A stretch of 32,630 nt of DNA from an uncultured Burkholderiales bacterium (GTDB lineage Bacteria; Pseudomonadota; Gammaproteobacteria; Burkholderiales; Casimicrobiaceae). Position 1 is the first letter of the stretch; each line of letters begins with the position of its first letter. The notes below the pieces were generated by a model. The model worked only from the letters and a program-made list of their open reading frames with translations. It did not search any database and was not told the DNA's origin. The stretch covers positions 1 through 32,630 of the forward strand of contig CALDYQ010000022.1 in NCBI GenBank assembly GCA_937944385.1, in the 5' to 3' direction. Below, piece after piece: positions 7,588 to 15,574 of the stretch. A program made the translations under genes and the position numbers.

Positions 7588-9543
7588 TTACTTCTTGTCG
7601 TCCTTGATTTCCTTGAACTCGGCGTCGACGACCTTCGCGTCGTCACCCGGTTTGCCACCGGCCCCTGCGGCACCGGCCGCGCCACCCGCCTGGGCGGACT
7701 GCGCAGCCTGAGCCGCTTGCGCGTCGGCATACATCTTCTCGCCAAGTTTCTGCGCCGCGCTGGCAAGCATTTCGGACTTCGCCTCGAGGCTTGCACGCGT
7801 GGCGCCCTCGTCCTTGAGCAGTGCCTCGGCATCCTTGAGTGCCGCCTCGATCTTGGCCTTCTCGCCTGCGTCGACCTTGTCGCCGTACTCGCCCAGCGAG
7901 CGCTTCACGCTGTGCACGAGCGCGTCGAGGCTGTTGCGCGCCTGCACCACCTCCAGCCGTTCGCGGTCGGCAGCCTCGTTGGCCTTCGCATCATTGATCA
8001 TCCGGTTGATCTCCTCCTCGGAGAGACCGCTGTTGGCCTTGATGGTGATCTTGTTCTCCTTGCCCGTGCCCTTGTCCTTGGCAGAAACATGAAGAATGCC
8101 ATTGGCATCGATATCAAACTGCACTTCGATCTGCGGCACGCCACGCGGAGCCGGCGGAATGCCCTCCAGGTTGAACTGGCCGAGGCTCTTGTTGCCGGCT
8201 GCGACATCACGCTCGCCCTGCAGCACGTGGATCGTCACAGCACTTTGGTTGTCGTCCGCCGTCGAGAAGACCTGAGACGCCTTGGTCGGGATCGTCGTGT
8301 TCTTCTTGATGAGCTTGGTCATCACCCCGCCGAGCGTTTCGATACCAAGCGACAGCGGCGTGACGTCGAGCAGGAGCACGTCCTTGCGGTCGCCCGCGAG
8401 CACGGCCCCCTGGATGGCCGCACCGAGGGCGACGGCCTCATCCGGGTTCACGTCCTTGCGAGGCTCCTTGCCGAAGAAGTTCTTCACCGCGTCGATGACC
8501 TTGGGCATACGCGTCTGGCCACCGACCAAGATCACGTCCTGAATGTCGCCGACAGACAGACCTGCATCCTTGAGCGCGACACGGCAAGGCTCGATCGTGC
8601 GCTCGATCAGGTCCTCGACCAGGGACTCGAGCTTCGCCCGCGTGATCTTCAACGTCAAGTGCTTCGGACCGGTCGCATCCATCGCGATGTAGGGCTCGTT
8701 GATCTCGGTCTGCTGGCTCGAGGACAGCTCGATCTTCGAGCGCTCGGCCGCCGCCTTGACGCGCTGGAGCGCGATCGGATCCTTGGTGAGATCGATACCC
8801 GAGGTTTTCTTGAACTCGTCGCAGATGTAATCGATGAGGCGCTGGTCGAAATCCTCGCCACCTAGGAAGGTGTCACCGTTGGTTGCGAGCACCTCGAACT
8901 GCTTCTCACCATCGACATCGGCGATTTCGATGATCGAGACGTCGAAGGTGCCGCCACCCAGGTCGTAGACCGCGATTTTTGCGTCCTTCTTGATCTTGTC
9001 GAGGCCGAAGGCGAGCGCGGCTGCGGTCGGCTCGTTGATGATGCGCTTCACTTCGAGACCGGCGATCCGGCCGGCATCTTTCGTGGCCTGGCGCTGGCTG
9101 TCGTTGAAGTAAGCTGGCACCGTGATGACTGCTTCGGTGACCTCGTGGCCGAGGTAATCCTCTGCGGTCTTCTTCATCTTGCGCAAGACCTCGGCCGACA
9201 CCGCGGGCGGCGCGATCTTCTTGCCGCGCACTTCGACCCAGGCGTCACCATTGTCGGCCGCGACAATTTTGTAGGGCATCAGGTTGATGTCTTTCTGGAC
9301 TTCCTTTTCCTGGAAGCGGCGGCCGATGAGACGCTTGACGGCGTACAGCGTATTGGTCGGATTGGTGACCGCCTGCCGTTTGGCCGGCGCGCCGACGACG
9401 ATCTCGCCGTCCTCCATGTAAGCGACGATCGAAGGGGTCGTGCGAGCGCCCTCGCTGTTCTCGATGACTTTGGGTTGACCGCCCTCGACGATGGCCACGC
9501 AACTGTTGGTCGTGCCCAGGTCGATGCCGATGATTTTGGACAT
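7588..9543 (-). CDS. dnaK: Molecular chaperone DnaK (Hsp70)
   Basis: A 651-residue Hsp70 of normal length. The nucleotide-binding domain opens with [15 protein letters not shown] and contains [12 protein letters not shown] and [13 protein letters not shown]. The hydrophobic linker [15 protein letters not shown] leads to the substrate-binding domain, and the tail is Ala/Gly-rich and ends in [12 protein letters not shown], a typical Gram-negative DnaK ending. It refolds and protects proteins together with GrpE and a DnaJ partner. It lies 59 bases after grpE with a good ribosome binding site (GAGAGGAA) before the ATG. The usual next gene, dnaJ, is absent; a terminator follows instead, so DnaJ must be encoded elsewhere. 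Confidence 0.98.
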   Translation of the reverse strand: MSKIIGIDLGTTNSCVAIVEGGQPKVIENSEGARTTPSIVAYMEDGEIVVGAPAKRQAVTNPTNTLYAVKRLIGRRFQEKEVQKDINLMPYKIVAADNGDAWVEVRGKKIAPPAVSAEVLRKMKKTAEDYLGHEVTEAVITVPAYFNDSQRQATKDAGRIAGLEVKRIINEPTAAALAFGLDKIKKDAKIAVYDLGGGTFDVSIIEIADVDGEKQFEVLATNGDTFLGGEDFDQRLIDYICDEFKKTSGIDLTKDPIALQRVKAAAERSKIELSSSQQTEINEPYIAMDATGPKHLTLKITRAKLESLVEDLIERTIEPCRVALKDAGLSVGDIQDVILVGGQTRMPKVIDAVKNFFGKEPRKDVNPDEAVALGAAIQGAVLAGDRKDVLLLDVTPLSLGIETLGGVMTKLIKKNTTIPTKASQVFSTADDNQSAVTIHVLQGERDVAAGNKSLGQFNLEGIPPAPRGVPQIEVQFDIDANGILHVSAKDKGTGKENKITIKANSGLSEEEINRMINDAKANEAADRERLEVVQARNSLDALVHSVKRSLGEYGDKVDAGEKAKIEAALKDAEALLKDEGATRASLEAKSEMLASAAQKLGEKMYADAQAAQAAQSAQAGGAAGAAGAGGKPGDDAKVVDAEFKEIKDDKK

Positions 9544-9602
9544 AGTGTGTTCCTCTCGTGTGTCTTCTCTGACCGGGCAGAGCGCCGGTTGATCTTGTCG
9601 AA

Positions 9603-10274
9603 TCAGTTGGCGCCGGTTGCGTCGGCTTCAAGCGTCCCGTCGCCGGCGCGTGCCGCCGTCTCGGCGCGTTGCTTCGCCACCGCAACCATCGCTGGGCGCA
9701 GACAGCGCTCGCCGATCATGTAGCCCTTTTGGAACGTCGACAGCACCGTGCCGGCGGGCTGATCGGATTCGATCTGGGTCATAGCCTGATGAAGGTTCGG
9801 GTCGAACCGCGCGCCATCGGCCGCGATCTCCGAAATCTTGTAGCGCTCGAAGGCCGCAGCCAGATTGCGCAACGTCATCTCGGCGCCCATCTTCACCTGC
9901 TCGAGCGTTCCCCGATCGTCGCGCACGACGTGTTCGAGCGTGTCCTTGACGCCCAACAGGGCAAAGGCGAAATCCCGGATGGCGTAGTCACGCGCATTCG
10001 CCAGTTCGGTCGCATGTCTGCGCTGGACGTTCTGCAGTTCGGCGAGCGTCCTGAGCAGTTGATCCTTGGTTGCGGCCAATTCGGCGAGAACCGCCTCTGT
10101 GGCCGGTGTCTGCGTCGAGCCCGGCGTTGCTCCGCTCGCGACGCCATGCGGCTCGTCGCCCGCTTGGGCGGGTTCGGTCGAGTGTGCGCTTGCGTTGGCG
10201 CGTGATTGTGCGTTCGAGGCGGCCGCGGAACCCGCCGTTGGGGTGGACCCGTCGGTTTCAGGCTGAACAGTCAT
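9603..10274 (-). CDS. grpE: GrpE, nucleotide exchange factor of DnaK
   Basis: A 223-residue protein that releases ADP from DnaK. A low-complexity Ala/Thr/Ser-rich N-terminal stretch of about 75 residues is followed by the long helix region ([25 protein letters not shown]) and the beta-domain with FDPNLHQAM and [25 protein letters not shown], the GrpE signature. ATG at 10274 is preferred to the upstream in-frame start, which would fall in the promoter. It is the first gene of the grpE-dnaK operon behind a sigma-32-type promoter. hrcA, often upstream of grpE, is not here. Confidence 0.96.
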   Translation of the reverse strand: MTVQPETDGSTPTAGSAAASNAQSRANASAHSTEPAQAGDEPHGVASGATPGSTQTPATEAVLAELAATKDQLLRTLAELQNVQRRHATELANARDYAIRDFAFALLGVKDTLEHVVRDDRGTLEQVKMGAEMTLRNLAAAFERYKISEIAADGARFDPNLHQAMTQIESDQPAGTVLSTFQKGYMIGERCLRPAMVAVAKQRAETAARAGDGTLEADATGAN

Positions 10275-10305
10275 TTGGCGTCGAAAAGAAAATGCTCTCA
10301 GAGAA

Positions 10306-10332
10306 GTAGGGGGCGCTCCGCCCGGATTCAAG
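10306..10332 (-). promoter_or_regulatory. Sigma-32 (RpoH) type heat-shock promoter for grpE-dnaK
   Basis: On the minus strand CTTGAA (10332-10327) is followed after 11 bases by a tract that includes CCCCCTACTT (10315-10306). This resembles the RpoH consensus of CTTGAA, an 11-15 base spacer and CCCCATnT. The predicted start point is about 24-30 bases before the grpE ATG at 10274. No CIRCE inverted repeat (HrcA site) is visible in 10275-10461. Confidence 0.7.
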
Positions 10333-10422
10333 TCGCTCAATCAAGTAAATCGCGTGAGTCCCGCATGGTCGGGCGCAGGAGGGCACGGACCGTGCGCGAA
10401 CCACGAAGACGCCGACGCAGGT

Positions 10423-10428
10423 TATACT
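10423..10428 (+). promoter_or_regulatory. -10 box of the rpsP-rimM-trmD-rplS operon
   Basis: TATACT is followed by TTCGGGCTTTTC, a sequence context that recurs in this window. The predicted start point is about 27 bases upstream of the rpsP ATG. The -35 region is weak. Confidence 0.5.
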
Positions 10429-10461
10429 TTCGGGCTTTTCTTATCCATCTCCCTTCAGCCC

Positions 10462-10722
10462 ATGGTTGTCATTCGACTCGCCCGCGGCGGTGCCAAGGGC
10501 GCCCCGTTCTACAACATCGTGGTCGCGGATTCCCGCAACCGTCGCGACGGTCGCTTCATCGAGCGGCTTGGTTACTACAACCCCGTCGGCAAGGACGGGG
10601 CGGAAAACGTGCGCATCGCGCAGGACCGGCTCTCGCACTGGGTCGGCAAGGGCGCCCAAATGTCCGACACGGTCGCCCGTCTCGCCAAAAAACTGGCCAA
10701 GGCGGCCCCCGCGGCAGCCTGA
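10462..10722 (+). CDS. rpsP: 30S ribosomal protein S16
   Basis: An 86-residue S16 of standard length, starting [20 protein letters not shown] and containing [19 protein letters not shown], the family signature. It binds 16S rRNA early in 30S assembly. The start at ATG 10462 is fixed by homology; the frame is open further upstream but only through the promoter. It is the first gene of the classic rpsP-rimM-trmD-rplS operon. The promoter region is shared with the divergent grpE gene. Confidence 0.98.
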   Translation: MVVIRLARGGAKGAPFYNIVVADSRNRRDGRFIERLGYYNPVGKDGAENVRIAQDRLSHWVGKGAQMSDTVARLAKKLAKAAPAAA

Positions 10723-10735
10723 CGCGAGGGCGTCC

Positions 10736-11275
10736 TTGGCTGACGCGCCCTCGCCCGCGCCGCGACCGGATTCGCAAGCGCTCTCTGCTCCATCTCGCTT
10801 CATCGCGCTTGGCCGCATCGGCCGGCCCCATGGCCTGCGCGGAGAACTTCGGCTCTTCGCCTACTCCGATGGCACAACGCTCCTTGATGCGCTTCGGCTC
10901 ATCGTCGGGCGCAACTGGATGGATGTTGAACACATCCGTAGCACATCGGAGTGCCTGATCGTCAAGTTCCGCGGCGTCGACTCGCCCGAGGCGGCAATCG
11001 CCCTTCGCCATGCTGAGGTGGGGCTCCCACGCGAAGACCTGCCCGAGCTTGGGCCCGGCGAGTTCTACTGGGTTGATCTGATCGGGTTGTCCTGCCAAAG
11101 CGAGACGCGGGATTTCGGACAAGTCGTCGAAGTGTTCGAGGCGGGCGCGCACCCGATCCTCCGCGCTCGCGACGCTTCCGGCCGGGAAGAGCTGATTCCC
11201 TGGGTCGACGCCGTGGTGCTGGCCATCGAGCCCGAGCAGGGGCGAATCCTTGTCGATTGGGCGGGCCTCGAGTAA
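10736..11275 (+). CDS. rimM: RimM, 16S rRNA processing / 30S maturation factor
   Basis: The N-terminal RimM domain shows FIALGRIGRPHGLRGELRLF and the C-terminal PRC-barrel shows GEFYWVDLIGLSCQSE and ELIPWVDAVVLAIEPE, ending in ILVDW. It binds S19 and assists 30S head maturation. No ATG gives a suitable start. TTG at 10736 is preceded by GAGGGCG and gives 179 residues, the usual length. An in-frame TTG start is unusual but well placed. It lies 13 bases after rpsP and 5 bases before trmD. Confidence 0.93.
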   Translation: MADAPSPAPRPDSQALSAPSRFIALGRIGRPHGLRGELRLFAYSDGTTLLDALRLIVGRNWMDVEHIRSTSECLIVKFRGVDSPEAAIALRHAEVGLPREDLPELGPGEFYWVDLIGLSCQSETRDFGQVVEVFEAGAHPILRARDASGREELIPWVDAVVLAIEPEQGRILVDWAGLE

Positions 11276-11280
11276 CCGAG

Positions 11281-12046
11281 ATGAGCACCGTCGACGCACC
11301 GACCTACGCGGTCGTCGCCGTGTTCCCCGAGGCGGTCGAAGCCGCCCTTGCGATCGGCGTCGCTGGTCGCGCACGTGAGCGCGGGTGCTGGCACTGGCAC
11401 GGGGAGTCCCTGCTCGATGTTGCGCGCCGCCTCGGTCGGCGCGTCGACACCCGGCCGCGCGGGGGGGGGGCCCGGCATGCTTCTCAGGCCCGACGTGCTG
11501 GATGCCGCACTTGCCGCAGCCGACGCGGCCCATCGGCACTCGTGCCGCCGCGTGATCCTGACTCCCGATGGCCTTCCGCTGACGCAGGCGCTGGTTGAGG
11601 CTTTAGCTCAAGAGCGTGCGCTCACTGTCGTCGCTGGCCGCTACGAAGGCTTCGATGACCGCTGGCTTGCGAGAACTGAAGCGCTCCAGGTGTCACTCGG
11701 CGACTACGTGCTCTCGGGCGGCGAGCCGGCAGCCGCCGTGCTTCTGGATGCGGTGATCCGACTCCTGCCCGGGGTGCTGGGGGATGTCGAGTCGGCTGAA
11801 CTCGATTCTTTTTCCACCCGTCTGCTCGATTACCCCAATCTCGGGGTGGATGGCTCGCTCGACGCGCCCCGGCTCGACCCCGTGCTCACGTCGGGCGACC
11901 ACGATCGCCTCGCCGCATGGCGGCGCGAGCAAGCCCTCCTGCGGACGCTCGAGCGACGCCCGGATGTGCTCGCTGCCGCCCGGTTGAGCCCGTCCGATCG
12001 GGCCAGCCTGCGTAGCGCACTACGCAAACTGGCGTCGACACGGTAG
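11281..12046 (+). CDS. trmD: tRNA (guanine-37-N1)-methyltransferase, frameshifted at a ten-G run
   Basis: TrmD methylates G37 of tRNAs and prevents +1 frameshifting. The reading frame starts at ATG 11281 ([20 protein letters not shown]) and continues to [10 protein letters not shown] at the ten-G run 11461-11470. There it must shift by one base to continue as [15 protein letters not shown] to the stop at 12046. Removing one G restores a 254-residue protein. Conserved parts include [14 protein letters not shown] (catalytic Arg), [11 protein letters not shown] (catalytic Asp and cofactor knot) and DPVLTSGDH. The segment before the G run and the part between the Arg and SLGD differ from the family (VDTRPR for VDDRPY, and no DEE). 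It overlaps the candidate rplS promoter at its stop codon. A sequencing error in the G run is possible; the gene is normally essential or important. Confidence 0.85.
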
Positions 12047-12049
12047 AAT
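12044..12049 (+). promoter_or_regulatory. Candidate -10 box for rplS built on the trmD stop codon
   Basis: TAGAAT includes the trmD TAG stop and is followed by CACGGGCTTTC, resembling the rpsP promoter context. The -35 region (TACGCA at 17-base spacing) is poor. It would allow rplS to be made independently of trmD. Confidence 0.4.
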
Positions 12050-12062
12050 CACGGGCTTTCTT

Positions 12063-12132
12063 CCACGCGTTGACGTGGATTGGTTGCTCGACCCGGTCCT
12101 TGCCTCGAGCCTGGGCCTTTCCGTCGAGCAAC
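12063..12132 (+). promoter_or_regulatory. Structured leader between trmD and rplS
   Basis: Two inverted repeats occupy the 202-base trmD-rplS spacer. CCACG (12063-12067) pairs with CGTGG (12074-12078) across a 6-base loop. GTTGCTCGAC (12083-12092) pairs perfectly with GTCGAGCAAC (12123-12132) around 30 bases. They would fold in the rplS leader RNA. Their function is unknown; L19 feedback control or attenuation is only a guess. Confidence 0.45.
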
Positions 12133-12248
12133 AGGCGCAGACGAAGGCTGTCCCGGGTCTTGGACACGCCCGTCTACACGCCCGCCCCCTCGGGGAGCGG
12201 AGCGCCGCTTTCCACCTCTCTCGCCCACGCACTCCAACAGGACTTCGC

Positions 12249-12617
12249 ATGAACAAGATCATTGCTCAGCTCGAGCAGGAAGAAATCGCCCGCCTCGGCA
12301 AGACCATCCCCGATTTCGCGCCCGGTGACACGGTCATCGTGAACGTAAACGTCGTCGAAGGGGACAAAAAGCGCGTCCAGGCTTACGAAGGCGTGGTGAT
12401 CGCCAAGCGCAACCGCGGCCTCAACAGCTCCTTCATCGTCCGCAAGATCTCGAGCGGCGAAGGCGTCGAGCGTACTTTCCAGACCTATTCGCCATCGATC
12501 GCATCCATCACGGTCAAGCGTAAGGGCGATGTCCGCCGCGCGAAGCTCTACTACCTGCGCGAGCGCTCCGGCAAGTCGGCCCGCATCAAGGAAAAGCTGA
12601 ACGTCACGGCCGACTGA
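12249..12617 (+). CDS. rplS: 50S ribosomal protein L19
   Basis: A 122-residue L19 of normal length. It starts [20 protein letters not shown], and the [20 protein letters not shown] and [19 protein letters not shown] motifs fix the family. It sits at the interface of the ribosomal subunits. ATG at 12249 has AGGA seven bases upstream. It is the last gene of the rpsP operon and is followed by a long hairpin at 12634-12664. Confidence 0.98.
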   Translation: MNKIIAQLEQEEIARLGKTIPDFAPGDTVIVNVNVVEGDKKRVQAYEGVVIAKRNRGLNSSFIVRKISSGEGVERTFQTYSPSIASITVKRKGDVRRAKLYYLRERSGKSARIKEKLNVTAD

Positions 12618-12633
12618 GGTCGATCGCGACCGG

Positions 12634-12664
12634 GGTGCTGCGCGGGCCTTTCCTGCGCAGCACC
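12634..12664 (+). terminator. Hairpin after rplS, probable operon terminator
   Basis: GGTGCTGCGC (12634-12643) and GCGCAGCACC (12655-12664) make a perfect 10-bp stem with an 11-base loop, 16 bases after the rplS stop. No T-run follows, so it may act as an RNA 3'-end stabiliser or a weak terminator. Confidence 0.6.
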
Positions 12665-12751
12665 GCCGCGTGCGCAACGCGCCCTGTTGCCAACGGCACA
12701 GCGCGCAAGCCGAGGGGTGATCACGCGCTCGCATCGCTCCGGGCTCTCGCG

Positions 12752-12757
12752 TACATT
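12752..12757 (+). promoter_or_regulatory. Candidate -10 box of the J-like/RDD/TPR gene, leaderless geometry
   Basis: TACATT ends 8 bases before the ATG at 12766. The local sequence GTACATTCCCTGACCATG resembles that before rsmI. No ribosome binding site is visible. The -35 box is weak. Confidence 0.4.
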
Positions 12758-12765
12758 CCCTGACC

Positions 12766-14565
12766 ATGCGCACCAGCCTGTATGCCGCCATCGGCGTCAG
12801 CAACAGCAGTTCGACGAGCGAGATCCGCGCCGCCCTGCGCGCGCTCGTTCGGCGTTTCTGGGCGGTACCGCGCGATCCCTCGGGTGACTCGGAAGAGGCG
12901 CTCCGCTTCATTTCGCTTGCCGCCGGCATCCTGACCGACGACAGACGTCGAGACAACTACGACGTGTCGCTGTCGCCAGGGGTTGGTACCGGGCCGTGGC
13001 GCGTGCCATTCGCCTCGGCCCGTCAATCCGCAGCGGACGATCCCACCGACGTTCCGAGCGCCGCCGCCGTCGACGTCGGCGTCTCGCAACTGTCGGTGGG
13101 CGTCGCGCGTGAGGTCACGCTACCCAGCGTCGAAGCCTTCGCCGAAAACTTCCCGGGCGAGACGAGCCGCCCGATCGTCGGGATCACGGCCGCGGCACTG
13201 GTGGCCCTGGTGCTCGTGGTCATCGCCGCGCTCGCCCTGGCACGCGAGTGGGGTGGAGGCCCCGGGGTCGGCCTAGGACTGGGCGCGGCGGCCATGGCCA
13301 TCGCCGCGCTGATCGGAGCGACCACAGCCCAACGCGCGCGCCAGAACGATGGCGCCCAAAGTCTGTCGCACCTCGCCGTCATCAAATGGCGCCGTGACGG
13401 CTCGGTCTTCGTCGGTATTCCCCCCCCAGAGCAGGACACCGCATGGCTGTTCCGGCTGCGAATGGCAGAGCTCACGCGGAGCACCAACGGTTATCTGGTC
13501 CAGTCCGTGCCGTGGCGACGGACTCTCGCGCGCGCCTTCGACCTGGCACTGAGCGTCTGGGTCGTGGCCCTGCTCGCCAACGTGCTGTCCTGGCTCCTCC
13601 CCGGTGCCTCCGGTCTTGCCATCGCGACCTGGTCACTGTCTCCGATCCTGCTCCCCACGCTCGCGGTCCTGCTGGTCCTCGCGATCGAGCCGGCACTGAT
13701 GGCTCGATATGGCTGGACGCCTGGCAAGTGGCTCCTTGGCCTGTACGCGGTCTTCGGCGTGACGCACGTCGGAGCGCGTTCAAAGGCCGAGGTTCGCACA
13801 GCTGCCCGCCGTCGCGCGTGGCAGGCGGCATGGTACGGTCTGGCCTTGGGCTTCCTGCCGGCTACCCTCCTGCTGCTCAAGCAACGCTGGCATGCGCTCC
13901 GAGACAACGAGCCGCGCTGGGATGCCGCCTCCGACACCGTAATCCTCGCCCGACCCGTCGCCTGGCTGCCCGCCACATCGGCAGCGCTCACCGTCCTGGC
14001 GGCGTTCCTGCTGGCCACCACGTTCTGGACACGCAACGTCACGGCGGCCTGGAACGACCTCAGCACGTGGCTCGCAGCTTTGCGACCATCTGCATCGATC
14101 AGCGCACCGCCTGCCCAACCCGCGCAACCCGCGGAAGCTGCCGTGAACGGTGCACGAACGGGCCCCGCCGAGCCGCGCGCCGAGAGCGCGCCTCCTTCCC
14201 CCCACGGCAAGGCGCCCGCGACAAAGACGCCGCCCCCCAACGGCAAGCCCGTCGACAACACCGAGGCGAGGATCGCCCAGCAGGCCGCGGGCGCGCAAGC
14301 CCGACGCGCGCGCATCGAACGTGCCGAGGCTGCCGTCGCCGCCGTGCGGCGCGGGCAGGGCACCTATGGTCCGCTGCAATCCCTCTGCCAACGCTGGACC
14401 GAAGACCAGCCCGGACGTGCCGAAGCGTGGCGGTGCTACGGTCTGGCGCAGTACGAGAATGGGGCCGGGACAGCCGCGCTGCCCGCGCTCAGGACGGCGC
14501 TGAGACTCGAACCGAAGGACCCGGAGGCGGAACGCGCGATCCTGATGATCCTGCGGCCGCAATGA
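12766..14565 (+). CDS. Membrane protein: degenerate J-like domain, RDD domain, TPR-like tail
   Basis: A 599-residue protein of unknown function. Residues 1-66 resemble a J domain (SLYAAIGVSNSSSTSEIRAA at the start, ILTDDRRRDNYD at the end), but the HPD tripeptide needed to stimulate DnaK is missing, replaced by WAVPRD. Hydrophobic segments lie near 136-160, 165-187, 253-279, 284-311, 355-371 and 402-421. Residues 250-375 look like an RDD domain: RRTLARAFDLAL, then IEPALMARYGWTPGKWLLGL. A Pro/Ala-rich linker (about 440-500), a short charged helix and a TPR-like hairpin pair (about 535-590, AEAWRCYGLAQYENG, ALRLEPKDPEAE) follow. The TPR-like part would lie on one face of the inner membrane. It is a single gene between the rplS hairpin and convergent tusA. 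The domain calls are by motif only. Confidence 0.75.
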   Translation: MRTSLYAAIGVSNSSSTSEIRAALRALVRRFWAVPRDPSGDSEEALRFISLAAGILTDDRRRDNYDVSLSPGVGTGPWRVPFASARQSAADDPTDVPSAAAVDVGVSQLSVGVAREVTLPSVEAFAENFPGETSRPIVGITAAALVALVLVVIAALALAREWGGGPGVGLGLGAAAMAIAALIGATTAQRARQNDGAQSLSHLAVIKWRRDGSVFVGIPPPEQDTAWLFRLRMAELTRSTNGYLVQSVPWRRTLARAFDLALSVWVVALLANVLSWLLPGASGLAIATWSLSPILLPTLAVLLVLAIEPALMARYGWTPGKWLLGLYAVFGVTHVGARSKAEVRTAARRRAWQAAWYGLALGFLPATLLLLKQRWHALRDNEPRWDAASDTVILARPVAWLPATSAALTVLAAFLLATTFWTRNVTAAWNDLSTWLAALRPSASISAPPAQPAQPAEAAVNGARTGPAEPRAESAPPSPHGKAPATKTPPPNGKPVDNTEARIAQQAAGAQARRARIERAEAAVAAVRRGQGTYGPLQSLCQRWTEDQPGRAEAWRCYGLAQYENGAGTAALPALRTALRLEPKDPEAERAILMILRPQ

Positions 14566-14568
14566 TCA

Positions 14569-14605
14569 ATCCCGCGGTGGGATCGCGTCGTGCGCCCACC
14601 GGGAT
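14569..14605. terminator. Hairpin between convergent genes, possible bidirectional terminator
   Basis: CGGTGGG (14575-14581) pairs with CCCACCG (14595-14601) around a 13-base loop. With two bulges the pairing extends outward through ATCC/GGAT. It lies in the 55-base gap between the J-like/RDD/TPR gene and tusA. There is no T-run on either side. Confidence 0.45.
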
Positions 14606-14620
14606 GAGTGTTATCCGGCG

Positions 14621-14854
14621 TTACTTGCGCTGGAGCACGTAGGTGTACGTGGAGCCTGACTGCGTCGATTCGAGCAGCAGGTTTCCGGTCTGTCGCGCGA
14701 AGGCCTCGAAGTCCCGGACCGTGGCCGGATCCGTGGCGAGCACACGCAACCGTTCTCCCGACTTCATGTCGTTCAGCGCTTTCTTCGTCCGCAGAATGGG
14801 AAGCGGACAATTCAACCCGCGTGCATCAACCTCGTGTTCGGCTTCAGTACTCAT
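14621..14854 (-). CDS. tusA: TusA/SirA-family sulfur carrier protein
   Basis: A 77-residue protein with the family hallmark DARGLNCPLPILRTKKAL (10-27), where C16 of CPLP carries the persulfide. In E. coli TusA passes sulfur from IscS to the TusBCD relay for 2-thiouridine in tRNA; related proteins serve other sulfur routes, so the exact role is not fixed. The C-terminal half (LRVLATDPATVRDFEAFAR and the YTYVLQRK end) is complete. It has its own candidate promoter (TACAAT at 14931-14926, minus strand) about 65 bases upstream. It is convergent with the J-like/RDD/TPR gene. Confidence 0.93.
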   Translation of the reverse strand: MSTEAEHEVDARGLNCPLPILRTKKALNDMKSGERLRVLATDPATVRDFEAFARQTGNLLLESTQSGSTYTYVLQRK

Positions 14855-14925
14855 GTTCGGATTCCGTTGAGATCCCAGCTGCAGCGTCGCACTTACGCGT
14901 GATTCGATTCGCGTACGCGACTGCG

Positions 14926-14931
14926 ATTGTA
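14926..14931 (-). promoter_or_regulatory. Candidate -10 box of tusA
   Basis: On the minus strand TACAAT lies inside GCCGATACAATCG, a 13-base string that also occurs before mlaF at 18233-18245. The -35 region is weak. Confidence 0.4.
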
Positions 14932-14954
14932 TCGGCGCCGGTTTCCATGAACAG

Positions 14955-14970
14955 GCCGCCGGACGGCGGC
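14955..14970 (-). terminator. Hairpin after dolP
   Basis: GCCGCC (14955-14960) and GGCGGC (14965-14970) form a perfect 6-bp GC stem with a 4-base loop, 7 bases beyond the dolP stop. No U-tract follows. It is likely a 3'-end structure or weak terminator. Confidence 0.5.
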
Positions 14971-14977
14971 TACAACC

Positions 14978-15574
14978 TCAATCGAGAAATTCGAATAGCT
15001 TGACCACGCGCCGGACACCGGCCGTCGAAGCGGCCACCTCGGCCGCCGCATCGCCCTCGGCGCGAGTCACGAGTCCCATGAGATACACCGTGCCCGACTC
15101 GGTCACCACCTTCACATGGTTCGCCTGAAAGCGCCGATCGGGCACGAAGCGTGACTTGACGAGCGCCGTGAGTCGTGTGTCGTTCGTGATCGACATCAGC
15201 GTGGGCCGCGGACCGACCACCATTTCGTTGTAAACACGAGCCGCATTGGGTGCAACTGCACGCACCTCGGACTCCACGCCGCTTCGGATCGCCTCGGTGG
15301 CCGCCTCACCGCTGATCAGAATGTGCTTGTTGAAGCTCGTGATGTTGACGTGGACTTGGTCGGCGTAGCGATTCTTGACCCGGAGCACAGCCCGGGTCTC
15401 GATCGTCTGGTCGTCGAGGATGGTGCCGGGAGTGCGCCGATCCTCAACCACAGCCACGGCCGTGACGGCCCCACCGACGACGAGCGCGGCGCAGCCACTC
15501 AAAAGCATGCTCGCGGCAGCGAGTGCTGCCATCGCCGCGAGACGCGTCGCCCACCCGACTGCTCGATCGCTCAT
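14978..15574 (-). CDS. dolP: DolP-like outer-membrane lipoprotein with two BON domains
   Basis: A 198-residue lipoprotein. The signal peptide is followed by the lipobox LLSGC (Cys28). Two BON domains follow (about 47-115 and 128-198), the second ending VRRVVKLFEFLD. In E. coli DolP (YraP) maintains outer-membrane integrity and binds anionic phospholipid. ATG at 15574 is chosen because AGGAAGAG precedes it at good spacing; a longer frame to 15613 would spoil the signal peptide. It lies downstream of yraN on the same strand, 124 bases away. In E. coli diaA sits between them; here it is missing. Confidence 0.88.
   Translation of the reverse strand: MSDRAVGWATRLAAMAALAAASMLLSGCAALVVGGAVTAVAVVEDRRTPGTILDDQTIETRAVLRVKNRYADQVHVNITSFNKHILISGEAATEAIRSGVESEVRAVAPNAARVYNEMVVGPRPTLMSITNDTRLTALVKSRFVPDRRFQANHVKVVTESGTVYLMGLVTRAEGDAAAEVAASTAGVRRVVKLFEFLD

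Noticed and set aside
7426-8865. Long plus-strand open frame of 479 codons opposite dnaK
   Set aside because: It is the antisense shadow of dnaK. Such frames arise from strong codon bias in high-GC dnaK genes; there is no recognisable domain and no independent start context.
13443-14642. Plus-strand frame of 399 codons overlapping the J-like/RDD/TPR gene
   Set aside because: Arg/Pro/Ala-rich translation typical of a shadow frame; the other frame has clear domains and membrane segments.
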